Under the pieces are notes generated by a model. It was given only the letters and a program-made list of their open reading frames with translations. It was not told the origin of the DNA and searched no databases. Of a stretch of 64,000 nt of DNA, positions 47,541-57,220 are shown in pieces. The position numbers and the translations under genes were made by a program. Origin of the DNA: Natronohydrobacter sp. (GTDB taxonomy: Bacteria; Pseudomonadota; Alphaproteobacteria; Rhodobacterales; Rhodobacteraceae); assembly GCA_030603695.1 (NCBI GenBank), contig JAUVXF010000010.1, positions 1 to 64,000 of the forward strand, read 5' to 3'. Numbering within the stretch: the first letter of the stretch is position 1; the number at the start of each line of letters is the position of its first letter.

Positions 47541-48631
47541 TGGGGTATGTTCAAACTTCATCACTAAAGAATGCAACTATTATGCTGCTTTATGCAGAGC
47601 GCGATGAAATCGATCCCAATCCCGAATATCAACGTAGCGGAGGGGTTTGGACTCTTGCCAAAAAGCGCTTGCTTATAGACTCCATTATAAATGACTATGA
47701 TTTACCGAAGCTGTACTTTCATGACTTAGGCGAAGAAAAACTTCGCAAAACGGGAAAACGATACTCAATCATTGACGGCAGGCAGCGCTTAGAAGCCATC
47801 TGGGGCTTTATGGACGGAAGCTTTACATTAGCTCCAGACTTTGATTACCAGAGAGACTCAACCATTAGGATGGGTGGTTTCTATTATGAAGATATCGCAA
47901 AGACTCATCCAAAAATTCGAATAAAATTTGACTCTTTTGTGATGCCGATTGTAGTAGTCGAGGTTTCAGACGATGATTTAGATCTAATTGAAGATATGTT
48001 TTCCCGCCTTAACGAAGCTGTTCCGCTCAACGCTGCAGAAAAAAGGAATGCAATTGGTGGAGATTTTGTATCCGCCATAAATGATGTATCTAGACATTCC
48101 TACTTTGTTAATTGCGTTAAGTTTAATGATGCCAGATATAAGCATCGGGAAGTCTCCGCCAGGCTCCTGCTTATCGAGGACTCACTTCAAGAAGGAAAGT
48201 CTTTGATTGATACAAAAAGAGAATACCTAGACGGGCTTGCGAGGAAATTGAAGAAAGGGCAAAAAGATCGGGTCGAAAAAATTAAAGACAATGTCATCTC
48301 AATCCTTGATGATATGGAAAGCGTTTTTGCCCACAAGGATGAGCTATTGATTGCTCAAGGCATTCAAGTAGTTTATTATCTCCTTTTCAGGGCCATGCGC
48401 GCAGCGAATGAAGCGGGCAAGGTGAATCGTAGAGATTTGCTCGCTTTTCGCCAGCAATTAGCGACCAATCGGGAGCAGGCTGCGACTGATTATGAGCAAG
48501 CGAGCTTCGAGCTTCTTGAATTTGACAGGCTAAACCAACAAGGGACTAATGATGCAAGTAGTATTAGGGAACGATATGCAACGCTTTGCAAAACTTTAGG
48601 TGTAACCCCTGAGGCAATTGTTATACGTTAG
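47540..48631 (+). CDS. DUF262-domain protein (GmrSD/SspE N-domain-like, no recognisable DUF1524/HNH)
   Basis: IDPNPEYQRSGGVWTLAKKRLLIDSIINDYDLPKLYFHD; YSIIDGRQRLEAIWGF (DGxQR motif); TAATG overlap with the FRG gene. Confidence 0.85.
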   Translation: MGYVQTSSLKNATIMLLYAERDEIDPNPEYQRSGGVWTLAKKRLLIDSIINDYDLPKLYFHDLGEEKLRKTGKRYSIIDGRQRLEAIWGFMDGSFTLAPDFDYQRDSTIRMGGFYYEDIAKTHPKIRIKFDSFVMPIVVVEVSDDDLDLIEDMFSRLNEAVPLNAAEKRNAIGGDFVSAINDVSRHSYFVNCVKFNDARYKHREVSARLLLIEDSLQEGKSLIDTKREYLDGLARKLKKGQKDRVEKIKDNVISILDDMESVFAHKDELLIAQGIQVVYYLLFRAMRAANEAGKVNRRDLLAFRQQLATNREQAATDYEQASFELLEFDRLNQQGTNDASSIRERYATLCKTLGVTPEAIVIR

Positions 48632-49515
48632 CAACTCATGTGAAACCGCCGCGCCTCTGCCAGCAGGGCGGCCAGAACCGGGGTATGGGGTTCGCGCCAT
48701 GGCGCGATCAGGCCCACTTGTTTTGCCCCAGCTTCGCCGCGCAGCGGCACGGCGGCCAGATCAGGTGTGGCGGCGAACAGTTCTGCCGTATGGGCGTTCA
48801 CGACACTGACCCACGGCCCCGCGCGCACATGGGCAATCAGGCTCAGCACGGAATTGGATTGTAATTGCGGTGTGACAGACACCTCGGCGCGGGCCAGTTC
48901 GGCCATGATGATGCGGCGGTTTTGCATATCAGGCGTGAGCAGGCACAGCGGCAATCCCGCCAGATCGGCCCAATCCAAACCCGCGCACCCGGCCAGCGCA
49001 TGATCAGCGCGCATCAGCAGCAGGTAGCGTTCGGTATAAAGCGGCTCTGTCACCACGCGGCCCAAAGGTTCGTTATCCAGATAGGATACGCCCGCATCCA
49101 GTTGCAGATTGTCAATCTGATGCAGAATTTCGATAGAAGAGCGTGCCAGAATCTCCAGCCGCACATTGGGATGATTGCGCAGATAAGGGCCGGTCAGTTG
49201 CGCGATCATCGGCAGGGCGGTGGGCACAACCCCCAGCCGCAGATTGCCTGACAGCCCGTGGCGGGCCGCGCGCATTTCCTCGCGCAGGGTGCGGGTATCG
49301 CCCACGATGCGGCGCGCCCAGTCCAGCACCCGCGCGCCTTCGGGTGTCAGCCCTTCAAACCGGCTGCCCCGCCAGACCAGCTGCACCCCCAATTCCCCTT
49401 CCAGCTGCTTGATGGCGGCCGAAAGAGAGGGCTGCGACACGCCGCAGCTTTCGGCCGCGCGGCCGAAATGGCGTTCGGTGGCAAGGGCGATGAACATTTC
49501 CAGACGGTCTATCAT
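48628..49515 (-). CDS. LysR-family transcriptional regulator
   Basis: MIDRLEMFIALATERHFGRAAESCGVSQPSLSAAIKQLEGELGVQLVWRGSRFEGLTPEGARVL. Confidence 0.92.
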   Translation of the reverse strand: MIDRLEMFIALATERHFGRAAESCGVSQPSLSAAIKQLEGELGVQLVWRGSRFEGLTPEGARVLDWARRIVGDTRTLREEMRAARHGLSGNLRLGVVPTALPMIAQLTGPYLRNHPNVRLEILARSSIEILHQIDNLQLDAGVSYLDNEPLGRVVTEPLYTERYLLLMRADHALAGCAGLDWADLAGLPLCLLTPDMQNRRIIMAELARAEVSVTPQLQSNSVLSLIAHVRAGPWVSVVNAHTAELFAATPDLAAVPLRGEAGAKQVGLIAPWREPHTPVLAALLAEARRFHMSC

Positions 49516-49610
49516 GGCGGTATTCTGGCGGCGCAGGCAGGGCCATGCAAGCGCGCATTCTTTCGCGCGCCCTCTTGTTGCGCGCCCTGCCCTGCCTTAC
49601 ATCCTGCGCC

Positions 49611-50411
49611 ATGATCAAACGTATTCCATTTCTCAACCGCCCACCTGTTGTTTCTGTCCTTCGGCTGCAAGGCATGATTGCCTCTGGCGCCAATCCGGGG
49701 CGGCTGAATGATGCGGGCCTTGCCCCACTGATCGAGGCTGCCTTCAAGCGCGGCAAGCCCAAGGCGGTGGCACTGGTGATAAATTCGCCCGGTGGCAGCC
49801 CCGTGCAAAGCGCGCTGATTGCCGCGCGCATTCGCCGGCTGGCAGAGGAAACCGAAGTTCCGGTTCTTGCCTTTGTAGAAGATGTCGCGGCCTCTGGCGG
49901 GTATTGGCTGGCCACGGCGGCAGATGAAATTTTTGTGGATGGCAATTCGATTGTCGGCTCTATCGGCGTCATCTCTGCCGGGTTTGGGCTGCATGATCTG
50001 ATTGGGCGCTACGGGATAGAGCGGCGGGTTTATACCTCTGGCACATCAAAATCCCAGCTAGATCCGTTCCGCCCCGAAAACCCCGAAGACGTGGCGCGGC
50101 TGCGCAACCTGCAAGATCAGGTGCATCAGAATTTCATCGCGCAGGTGCAGGCACGGCGCGGGCCAAAGCTGGCGCAGGATGACAGCCTGTTTACAGGCGA
50201 ATTCTGGGTGGGGGGCCGCGCGGTGGAACTGGGGCTGGCCGATGGGCTGGGCCATCTGGTTCCCACGCTGAAGGCCCGCTTTGGCGACAAGCTGCGCCTG
50301 CGCAGCTATGGCATGCGCCGCCCGTTTCTGGCCCGCTTTGGCCTGTCGCTGGGCGATGCACTGCTATCGCAAGCGCAGGAACGCGCTCTTTTTGCGCGCT
50401 ACGGGCTGTAG
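49611..50411 (+). CDS. S49 family peptidase (SppA/SohB-like)
   Basis: VVSVLRLQGMIASG; LVINSPGGSPVQSALIAARIR; AFVEDVAASGGYWLATAADEIFVDGNSIVGSIGVI. Confidence 0.93.
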   Translation: MIKRIPFLNRPPVVSVLRLQGMIASGANPGRLNDAGLAPLIEAAFKRGKPKAVALVINSPGGSPVQSALIAARIRRLAEETEVPVLAFVEDVAASGGYWLATAADEIFVDGNSIVGSIGVISAGFGLHDLIGRYGIERRVYTSGTSKSQLDPFRPENPEDVARLRNLQDQVHQNFIAQVQARRGPKLAQDDSLFTGEFWVGGRAVELGLADGLGHLVPTLKARFGDKLRLRSYGMRRPFLARFGLSLGDALLSQAQERALFARYGL

Positions 50412-50414
50412 GCG

Positions 50415-50609
50415 ATGCTGATCAAGATCGTTGCCGGGTTTCTGGTGTTCATGGTGGTGATGGGCGCAGTGCAGAAATTCCTTAATCCAAACCATAAAAC
50501 TCCGCTGGATAAATTACGCGCAACCAAACTGCCGCGCCCGCGCAAATGCACGCGCTGTGGCAAATTCTTGTTGCGCAATGATGCCTGCACCTGCAAGGAC
50601 AAGTCATAG
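50415..50609 (+). CDS. Small membrane-anchored zinc-ribbon-like protein
   Basis: N-terminal TM helix then CTRCGKFLLRNDACTCKDKS; sits tightly between sppA-like and antiporter genes. Confidence 0.65.
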   Translation: MLIKIVAGFLVFMVVMGAVQKFLNPNHKTPLDKLRATKLPRPRKCTRCGKFLLRNDACTCKDKS

Positions 50610-51557
50610 ATGCTGATCGATATTCTGTTTGTGGTGGCCGGTCTGGTGATCTTGCTGTTTGCGGGGGATTATCTTGTGCGCGGGGCCGTCAATCTGGCGC
50701 TGCGGCTGGGTATTCCTGCCATGATGGTGGGGATGACAGTTGTGGCCTTTGGCACATCGGCGCCGGAATTGCTGGTTTCGGTTCAGGCGGTGATTGCGGG
50801 CGCGGGGGGGCTGGCGCTGGGCAATGTTGTCGGTTCCAACATCGCCAATATCTTGCTGGTCATGGGCGCGCCTGCGCTGATTGCGCCTGTCCTCATGGCG
50901 CGCGAAAGCCAGCGCGATTTCCTGATCATGGTTGCGGTGACGGTGCTGTTCATCGCGCTGGCCTTTACGGGGGCGATTGGCCTGTGGCAGGCGCTGGTTC
51001 TGCTGGTGGCCTTTGCGGTGTTCATGGGCGACAGCATCTTGCGCGGGCGGCGCGCGCGCGTTGACATGGCGCTGGAGGATCTGGAAGGCGCAGACCCCAA
51101 TTTGCACGGCCCCAAGATTGCGGGCTTTCTGGCGCTTGGCCTGATCGGCCTGCCCTTGGGTGCGCAATTGCTGGTGACAGGCGCTGTCGATATTGCCGAG
51201 GCGCTGGGCGTGTCTGATGTGGTGATCGGGCTTACGATTGTGGCCGTGGGAACATCTTTGCCCGAACTGGCCACCACATTGATGGCCGCAATCCGGCGCG
51301 AGGGCGGGGTGGCCTTGGGCAATATTCTCGGCTCTAACATCTTCAACCTGCTGTTCATTCTGGGCGTTGCCGGGGTGGTGGGCCAGATGGATGTGCCCGC
51401 GCAAATGCTGCGGCTGGATTTGTGGGTCATGCTGGGCGCAGCGCTGCTGCTTGCGCCTTTCATCTGGACAGGCCGCCCGATTGGCCGCCTGCTTGGCCTT
51501 GGCTTGCTTTTTGCCTATGGGGGCTATCTCTGGCTTCTGTTTCACAACGGAGGCTAG
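50610..51557 (+). CDS. Calcium/sodium antiporter (CaCA family, YrbG-like)
   Basis: Two alpha repeats: VVAFGTSAPELLVSVQAVIAG...GNVVGSNIANILLVMG and VAVGTSLPELATTLMAAIRREGGVALGNILGSNIFNLLFILG. Confidence 0.93.
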   Translation: MLIDILFVVAGLVILLFAGDYLVRGAVNLALRLGIPAMMVGMTVVAFGTSAPELLVSVQAVIAGAGGLALGNVVGSNIANILLVMGAPALIAPVLMARESQRDFLIMVAVTVLFIALAFTGAIGLWQALVLLVAFAVFMGDSILRGRRARVDMALEDLEGADPNLHGPKIAGFLALGLIGLPLGAQLLVTGAVDIAEALGVSDVVIGLTIVAVGTSLPELATTLMAAIRREGGVALGNILGSNIFNLLFILGVAGVVGQMDVPAQMLRLDLWVMLGAALLLAPFIWTGRPIGRLLGLGLLFAYGGYLWLLFHNGG

Positions 51558-51563
51558 GGGCAA

Positions 51564-52361
51564 GTGGCACGGGCATTGGTAACGGGGGCGGCGCAGCGTC
51601 TGGGCCGCGCTATGGCGCTGTATCTGGCGCGGCGCGGGCATGATCTGGCCATCCATTACGCAAACTCTGCCCAAGCCGCTGAAGAGCTGGCGCATGAGAT
51701 AGAGGGCATGGGCAGGCAGGCTGTCTGCCTGCGCGCCGATCTGCTGGAGGAAAGCGCGCTTGCCCCCCTTGTGCCGCAAGCGGCGGCAGCCCTTGGCGGG
51801 CCGCTGACAGTGCTGGTGAACAATGCTTCCATATTCGAGGCAGACAGCATCGCCACTGCCACGCGCGACAGCTGGGACAGGCATATGATGTCCAACCTGC
51901 GCGCGCCTTTCGTGCTGACACAGGCTTTCGCCGCGCAATGCCCCGCCCCCCTGCCCGATGCGGCGGGCGAACCGTTGGCGCAGGGGCTGGTTGTGAACAT
52001 GATAGACCAGAAAGTGCGCAAACTGACGCCAGAGCATATGACCTATTCCATCGCCAAGATGGGGCTTTGGGCCTTTACCCGCATGGCCGCGCAGGACTTG
52101 GGGCCGCGCGTGCGCGTCAATGCCATTGGCCCCGGCCCAACCCTGCAAGCCGCAGATCAGCCCCGCGCGGAATATGACAATAGCCGCGCCAGCACTGTTC
52201 TGGGGCGCGGGGCCAACCTGTCAGATATCACAGCCGCGCTGGGATTTTTTCTGGATGCACCCGCCGTGACAGGCCAGCTTTTGTGCATCGATGGCGGCCA
52301 GCACCTGATCTGGCAGACCCCGGATATCACAGGCCAGCCCCCGGCCCCATTCGGCGCATAG
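51564..52361 (+). CDS. SDR-family oxidoreductase
   Basis: ALVTGAAQRLGRAMALYLARRGHDLAIHY; VLVNNASIFE; YSIAKMGLWAFTRMAAQDLGP. Confidence 0.88.
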   Translation: MARALVTGAAQRLGRAMALYLARRGHDLAIHYANSAQAAEELAHEIEGMGRQAVCLRADLLEESALAPLVPQAAAALGGPLTVLVNNASIFEADSIATATRDSWDRHMMSNLRAPFVLTQAFAAQCPAPLPDAAGEPLAQGLVVNMIDQKVRKLTPEHMTYSIAKMGLWAFTRMAAQDLGPRVRVNAIGPGPTLQAADQPRAEYDNSRASTVLGRGANLSDITAALGFFLDAPAVTGQLLCIDGGQHLIWQTPDITGQPPAPFGA

Positions 52362-52370
52362 CAAGGCCGC

Positions 52371-52656
52371 ATGGCCAAAGTTGTGCACTGTTCACAAAGC
52401 TGTCACAGAACTGAGATGAAAACATTAAGAATTTCAGCGCCTTGCAAGAGCCTCGAAATTATTATATTTAAAAACAATAGGTTAGTTTATCGCCTATTTT
52501 TTAAGCAGTTAATGGAATGGCCTTTGAATCAAGGAAAAACGCACGCAATCCGCCCTCTCTCCACAGGGTTATCCACAGGATTGGTGGACAGGATTCTAGT
52601 TGCCGCAGGGCAGAAAACATTGCAGACCAGCTAAGAATCACACAAAGCCCGGCCGC
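52371..52656. other. AT-rich intergenic region with DnaA-box-like sequences (oriC candidate)
   Basis: Perfect TTATCCACA at 52569..52577, flanked by ctctccaca and near tgttcacaa; AT-rich core aaattattatatttaaaaacaataggttagtttatcgcctattttttaagcagttaatgg; three GANTC sites. Confidence 0.45.
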
Positions 52657-54549
52657 ATGACTGACCCTTCTTTGCCACCCGAAGAAATCCCGCCCGGCGC
52701 TGCGCCCGGATTGCGCGGGCATGCCTGCATTCAGGGCTATCTCAAATCGCTCGATGGCTCTCCGGGGGTGTACCGGATGCTGAACGAGAAATCAGAGGTG
52801 CTGTATGTCGGCAAGGCGCGCAATCTGCGCGCGCGGGTGTCGAATTATGCGCGCCCTTCTGGCCATTCGGGCCGGATTGCGCGGATGATTTCCGAAACCG
52901 CGTCCATGATGTTCCTGACCACGCGCACCGAAACCGAAGCGCTGCTTTTGGAGCAAAACCTGATCAAGCAGCTAAAGCCGCGTTACAATGTGCTGCTGCG
53001 CGACGATAAAAGCTTTCCCTATATCCTCTTGCCCAAGGATCATGCCTTTCCGCAGTTGCGCAAGCATCGGGGGCGGCGGGCAACGCCGGGGGCCTATTTT
53101 GGCCCATTCGCCAGCGCGGGCGCGGTAAACCGCACGCTCAACCAGTTGCAGCGCGTGTTCTTGCTGCGCAACTGCACCGATTCCGTGTTCAATTCACGCA
53201 CGCGGCCTTGTCTGCTGTATCAGATCAAGCGCTGTAGCGCGCCCTGCGTGGGGTATATCTCTGAACCCGATTATGCCGCGCTTGTGGCCGATGCCGCGCG
53301 GTTTTTATCGGGCAAAAGCACGAAAATTCAGGCGCAACTGGCCGAACAGATGCAAGCGGCCTCTGACGCGATGGAATTCGAGCGCGCGGCGGCGCTGCGC
53401 GACCGTATCCGCGCGCTGACCAATGTGCAGCAGGCGCAAGGGATCAACCCGCGCTCTGTGTCAGAGGCCGATGTGGTGGCCGTGCATCTGGAAAAGGGCC
53501 AGGCCTGTGTGCAGGTGTTTTTCATCCGCGCCAATCAAAGCTGGGGCAACCGCGATTTTTATCCCGCCACAGGTGCAGGCGCGGAAGAGCCGGAGATACT
53601 CGAAGCCTTCTTGGGCCAGTTCTATGACAGCAAGGAACCCCCGCGCCTTGTGCTGCTGTCGCATGAGATTGAAAACCCCGATTTGATGGCACAGCTTCTG
53701 GCCACGCGCGCAGGCCGCAAGGTGGAACTGGCCGTGCCCCAACGCGGCGAGAAGGCGGAACTGGTGGAAAATGCCCTGCGCAATGCGCGCGAGGCGCTGG
53801 CCATGCGCATGGCCTCTTCCGCCGCGCAAGGGCGCATGCTGGAAGGGCTGGCCGAAGCCTTTGGGCTGGATGGCCCGCCAGAGCGCATAGAGGTGTATGA
53901 CAACAGCCATATCCAAGGCACGGATGCCGTGGGCGCGATGATCGTGGCCGGGGCGGAAGGGTTTCTCAAAAGCCAATACCGCAAATTCAACATTCGTGGC
54001 GATGGGATCACACCGGGCGATGATTTTGGCATGATGAAAGAGGTTCTGACCCGCCGCTTTGAACGCCTGCTGAAAGAAGACCCGAACCGCATGGGCGAGA
54101 CATGGCCCGACCTGTTGCTGATTGATGGCGGCGCAGGGCAGGTTTCTGCGGTTGCGGGCATAATGGCCGATCTGGGGCTGGAAGATATCCCCATGGTAGG
54201 GGTTGCAAAGGGCATAGACCGCGACGCAGGCAAGGAAGAATTCCACCGCCCCGGCAGCCGCCCCTTTGCGCTGCGCCAGAATGACCCGGTTTTGTATTTC
54301 ATCCAGCGCCTGCGGGATGAGGCGCATCGCTTCGCCATCGGCACACATCGGGCGAAACGGGCAAAGGCCATCAGCGCCTCGCCCTTGGATGATATCCCCG
54401 GCGTCGGGCCGGGGCGCAAACGCGCGCTGCTGGCGCATTTCGGATCGGCCAAAGCGGTGGCGCGCGCGGGGCTTTCGGATTTGCAGGCCGTGGACGGGAT
54501 ATCAGAGGCTTTGGCGCAGGTGATCCATGATCATCTGAACACCCGCTAG
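52657..54549 (+). CDS. uvrC: Excinuclease ABC subunit C
   Basis: [51 protein letters not shown]-terminal [11 protein letters not shown] and HhH. Confidence 0.96.
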   Translation: MTDPSLPPEEIPPGAAPGLRGHACIQGYLKSLDGSPGVYRMLNEKSEVLYVGKARNLRARVSNYARPSGHSGRIARMISETASMMFLTTRTETEALLLEQNLIKQLKPRYNVLLRDDKSFPYILLPKDHAFPQLRKHRGRRATPGAYFGPFASAGAVNRTLNQLQRVFLLRNCTDSVFNSRTRPCLLYQIKRCSAPCVGYISEPDYAALVADAARFLSGKSTKIQAQLAEQMQAASDAMEFERAAALRDRIRALTNVQQAQGINPRSVSEADVVAVHLEKGQACVQVFFIRANQSWGNRDFYPATGAGAEEPEILEAFLGQFYDSKEPPRLVLLSHEIENPDLMAQLLATRAGRKVELAVPQRGEKAELVENALRNAREALAMRMASSAAQGRMLEGLAEAFGLDGPPERIEVYDNSHIQGTDAVGAMIVAGAEGFLKSQYRKFNIRGDGITPGDDFGMMKEVLTRRFERLLKEDPNRMGETWPDLLLIDGGAGQVSAVAGIMADLGLEDIPMVGVAKGIDRDAGKEEFHRPGSRPFALRQNDPVLYFIQRLRDEAHRFAIGTHRAKRAKAISASPLDDIPGVGPGRKRALLAHFGSAKAVARAGLSDLQAVDGISEALAQVIHDHLNTR

Positions 54550-54562
54550 ACGGGGCGCGGTG

Positions 54563-55549
54563 TCACGCTTCCGCAGCGTTGGTTTTGGCCGCAAGTGTGC
54601 CCTGTGCCCATAGCTTCAGAATGCGGTATGCGATCAGCGGCACAACAGCGCTTGCGATCAGCAACAGCACCCCCGCGACCACGCCCAGCGCCCCTTGCCC
54701 ATCGGATACCAAAACCAGCGCCGTGGCAAAGGCCGATAGCGGAAAGGTAAACGCCCCCCAGAGGCCGGAAAACCCCGCCTCTGTCAGCCAGCGGCCAGCG
54801 GCCAGCAGCGCCACCGCCAGCACCACCGCCAGCGCGCCAAACACTGTCGCCACCCCACCCAAACCTGCACCATCCGCCACGATGGTGAACAGGCATGCCG
54901 GGGCCAGATGAATGGCCAAAAGCGGGCGCAACGGCGCGGGCGGCAGATGGCGCAGCAATTGGCGCGCGCTGATGGCCCATATCAGGGCGGCAGGCACAAG
55001 CATGGCCCACAGCACGCCTTGCGCAATCTGTGGATAGCCCAGCGCATTGGCAGCGACACCGCCAATGATAAACCCCACAAAACTCAGGTGAAACACAGGC
55101 GTCACGACCCGCCCCTCTGGCGGGCCTGCGCGCAGCACATAGACCAGCAGCGCCACCAGCCCCAGATGCAGCCCAAAGGCCAGCACCGCCACCCCCTGCG
55201 CCAGTGCCGGGGCAAAAGGCGCAAGGCTGGCGGCCATCAGCATCAGCGAAAGGCTGGCCGCAGCCAGCCCCGCGCGGCCCGGCAGCACGCGCATTTCGTC
55301 CAGCAACACGCTTGCGCGGCGCAGCGGTTTGGCCAGATAGGCAATCGCGGCAAATACGAACAGCAGCGCCACCGCGCCAAGGATCATATCCCCGATTGCG
55401 GGCGGCAGCCCATAGGCGGGCGCGGCCGCGCGCCAGCCAAGCCCCAACCCGAACAGCCCCATGATGGGCGGAAAAATTGCAGGCGGCGTGCGCCGCCACA
55501 GCCCCGGCTTGGGCAGGCTTAGGGGTGGGGGCATAGGCCGGCGCGCCAT
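54563..55549 (-). CDS. TDT/SLAC1-family (TehA-like) transporter
   Basis: About 10 TM helices; PPAIFPPIMGLFGLGLGWR; TPVFHLSFVGFIIGGVAANALGY; LAIHLAPACLFTI. Confidence 0.75.
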   Translation of the reverse strand: MARRPMPPPLSLPKPGLWRRTPPAIFPPIMGLFGLGLGWRAAAPAYGLPPAIGDMILGAVALLFVFAAIAYLAKPLRRASVLLDEMRVLPGRAGLAAASLSLMLMAASLAPFAPALAQGVAVLAFGLHLGLVALLVYVLRAGPPEGRVVTPVFHLSFVGFIIGGVAANALGYPQIAQGVLWAMLVPAALIWAISARQLLRHLPPAPLRPLLAIHLAPACLFTIVADGAGLGGVATVFGALAVVLAVALLAAGRWLTEAGFSGLWGAFTFPLSAFATALVLVSDGQGALGVVAGVLLLIASAVVPLIAYRILKLWAQGTLAAKTNAAEA

Positions 55550-56223
55550 TATTGGCCCTGCAAGCTGACATGGCCCGCCAGATGGCCGGGCAACAGGCGG
55601 TAATCCTCGAACCGGAAGTGATGATACATCTCTTCCGGCGCGGCTTTGCGGTAGCCTTCGGTATATAGCCCGAAATGCGCACCCGCGCGCTGGGCGGTTT
55701 CGGCATCGGTTTCGCTGTCGCCGATATAGGCAATCTCTGCCACGCCAAGCCCAAGGCGGTTGACCACCTCATGCAGGGGGGCCGGGTCGGGCTTGGCCAC
55801 GGGCAATGTATCGCCGCCCACCACCGCCTGAAACAGCCCTGTCCAGCCCAGATGGCGCAACACGGCCTCTGTCGGGGCAAAAGGTTTGTTGGTGCACAGG
55901 CCCAAAACCAGCCCATTACTGCGCAGCCCCTCCAGCACTTCGGGCACATGGGGATAGATGCGCGTGTTTTCATGCGCGCGCTCGTAGAAATGCAAAAACC
56001 GCGCGTGCAGATGGGCGGTGCGGGCGGGATCGTTGCTGCCTGTGACGGCGTGTTCCATCCGCTCTACAAACACCCGCGCACCGCGCCCGATAAAGCCGCG
56101 CGATTGCGCGAAACTGACCAAGGGCAGGCCCGCTTCTTCCAGCACTGCATTGGCAGCCGCCCAGATATCTGGCGCGCTATCTATCAGCGTGCCATCCAGA
56201 TCAAAGATAACCGCGCGGATCAT
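55549..56223 (-). CDS. gph: Phosphoglycolate phosphatase (HAD)
   Basis: AVIFDLDGTLIDSAPDIWAAAN; LCTNKPFAPTEAVL; AYIGDSETDAETAQRAGA. Confidence 0.9.
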   Translation of the reverse strand: MIRAVIFDLDGTLIDSAPDIWAAANAVLEEAGLPLVSFAQSRGFIGRGARVFVERMEHAVTGSNDPARTAHLHARFLHFYERAHENTRIYPHVPEVLEGLRSNGLVLGLCTNKPFAPTEAVLRHLGWTGLFQAVVGGDTLPVAKPDPAPLHEVVNRLGLGVAEIAYIGDSETDAETAQRAGAHFGLYTEGYRKAAPEEMYHHFRFEDYRLLPGHLAGHVSLQGQ

Positions 56224-56918
56224 ATGGCCGCGCCAAGCGCTGCCTCTGCCGCCGTGCGAATGGCGCGGATATTCGCGCCATAAGGTGCGGGGTTATCTAC
56301 CGAACCGCCCTTGAACACCGCAGAGCCTGCCACCAGCACATCCGCCCCCGCCCGCGCCATCAGCGGCGCGGTTTCGGGGGTGATGCCACCATCAATTTCA
56401 ATATGGATGGGGCGCGCGCCAATCAGCGCGCGCAAGCGGCGCACCTTGTCGCTCATATCTATGAATTTCTGCCCGCCAAAACCGGGGTTCACTGTCATGA
56501 CACAGACCAGATCTATCAGATCCAGCAGGTTTTCCACCCCGTCCAGCCCTGTGCCGGGATTGATGGCCAGCCCCGCTTTTGCCCCGCTGGCCCGGATGGC
56601 CTGAAGCGTGCGGTGAATATGCGGGCCAGCCTCGACATGAGCGGTGATGAAATCCGCACCCGCTTTGGCAAAGCCCTCAATATAGGGATCAACGGGCGCA
56701 ATCATCAGATGCACATCCATCACGCCGCGAATATGAGGGCGGATGGCGGCGCAGGTCGCCGGGCCAAAGGTGATATTTGGCACAAAATGGCCATCCATCA
56801 CATCCACATGCACCCAATCGGCGCCCTGATCCTCAATAGCGCGGCACTCGGCCCCGAAATTGGCGAAATCGGCAGCAAGGATGGACGGGGCGATCTTGAT
56901 GGCGCGGGAAAAGTTCAT
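56220..56918 (-). CDS. rpe: Ribulose-phosphate 3-epimerase
   Basis: IAPSILAADFANFG; WVHVDVMDGHFVPNITFGP; VMTVNPGFGGQKFI; IEIDGGITPETAP. Confidence 0.96.
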   Translation of the reverse strand: MNFSRAIKIAPSILAADFANFGAECRAIEDQGADWVHVDVMDGHFVPNITFGPATCAAIRPHIRGVMDVHLMIAPVDPYIEGFAKAGADFITAHVEAGPHIHRTLQAIRASGAKAGLAINPGTGLDGVENLLDLIDLVCVMTVNPGFGGQKFIDMSDKVRRLRALIGARPIHIEIDGGITPETAPLMARAGADVLVAGSAVFKGGSVDNPAPYGANIRAIRTAAEAALGAAI

Positions 56919-57174
56919 GGGCAGGGCTCTCCTGAATCGGTCGGATTTGTCTTAACGCCGAAGCTGACGGAATGCACGCCGCTTGCGGAGGTTTTTTGAC
57001 CATGGGCGCTGAGGAAACGCGGCGCACCCCATAGGGCGCGTGCCGAACCGTGACCCGGTGCAAGATTGCACCCGCGGGCAGGCAGCATATCACTGGTATT
57101 GGCCGCCCAGCAAAAGCCCCCCATATTCCAGATGTTGCCGGGTATAAAAGGCGGCCTTGCTTTGGGGGGGGGGT

Positions 57175-57220
57175 GGTCAGGGCTGATTGCCCTGCGCGGT
57201 GTCAAGGCCGAAGGCCGCGG
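57175..57220 (-). repeat. Structured intergenic repeat, copy B (rpe-dac gap)
   Basis: Reverse complement contains ccgcggccttcggccttgacaccgcgcagggcaatcagccctgacc, near identical to part of copy C. Confidence 0.7.

Noticed and set aside
50604-52148. 514-aa minus-strand ORF
   Set aside because: Antisense to the antiporter and SDR genes; His/Gln-rich shadow ORF.
54546-55973. 475-aa minus-strand ORF overlapping gph and the TDT transporter
   Set aside because: Off-frame reading of two well-supported genes.
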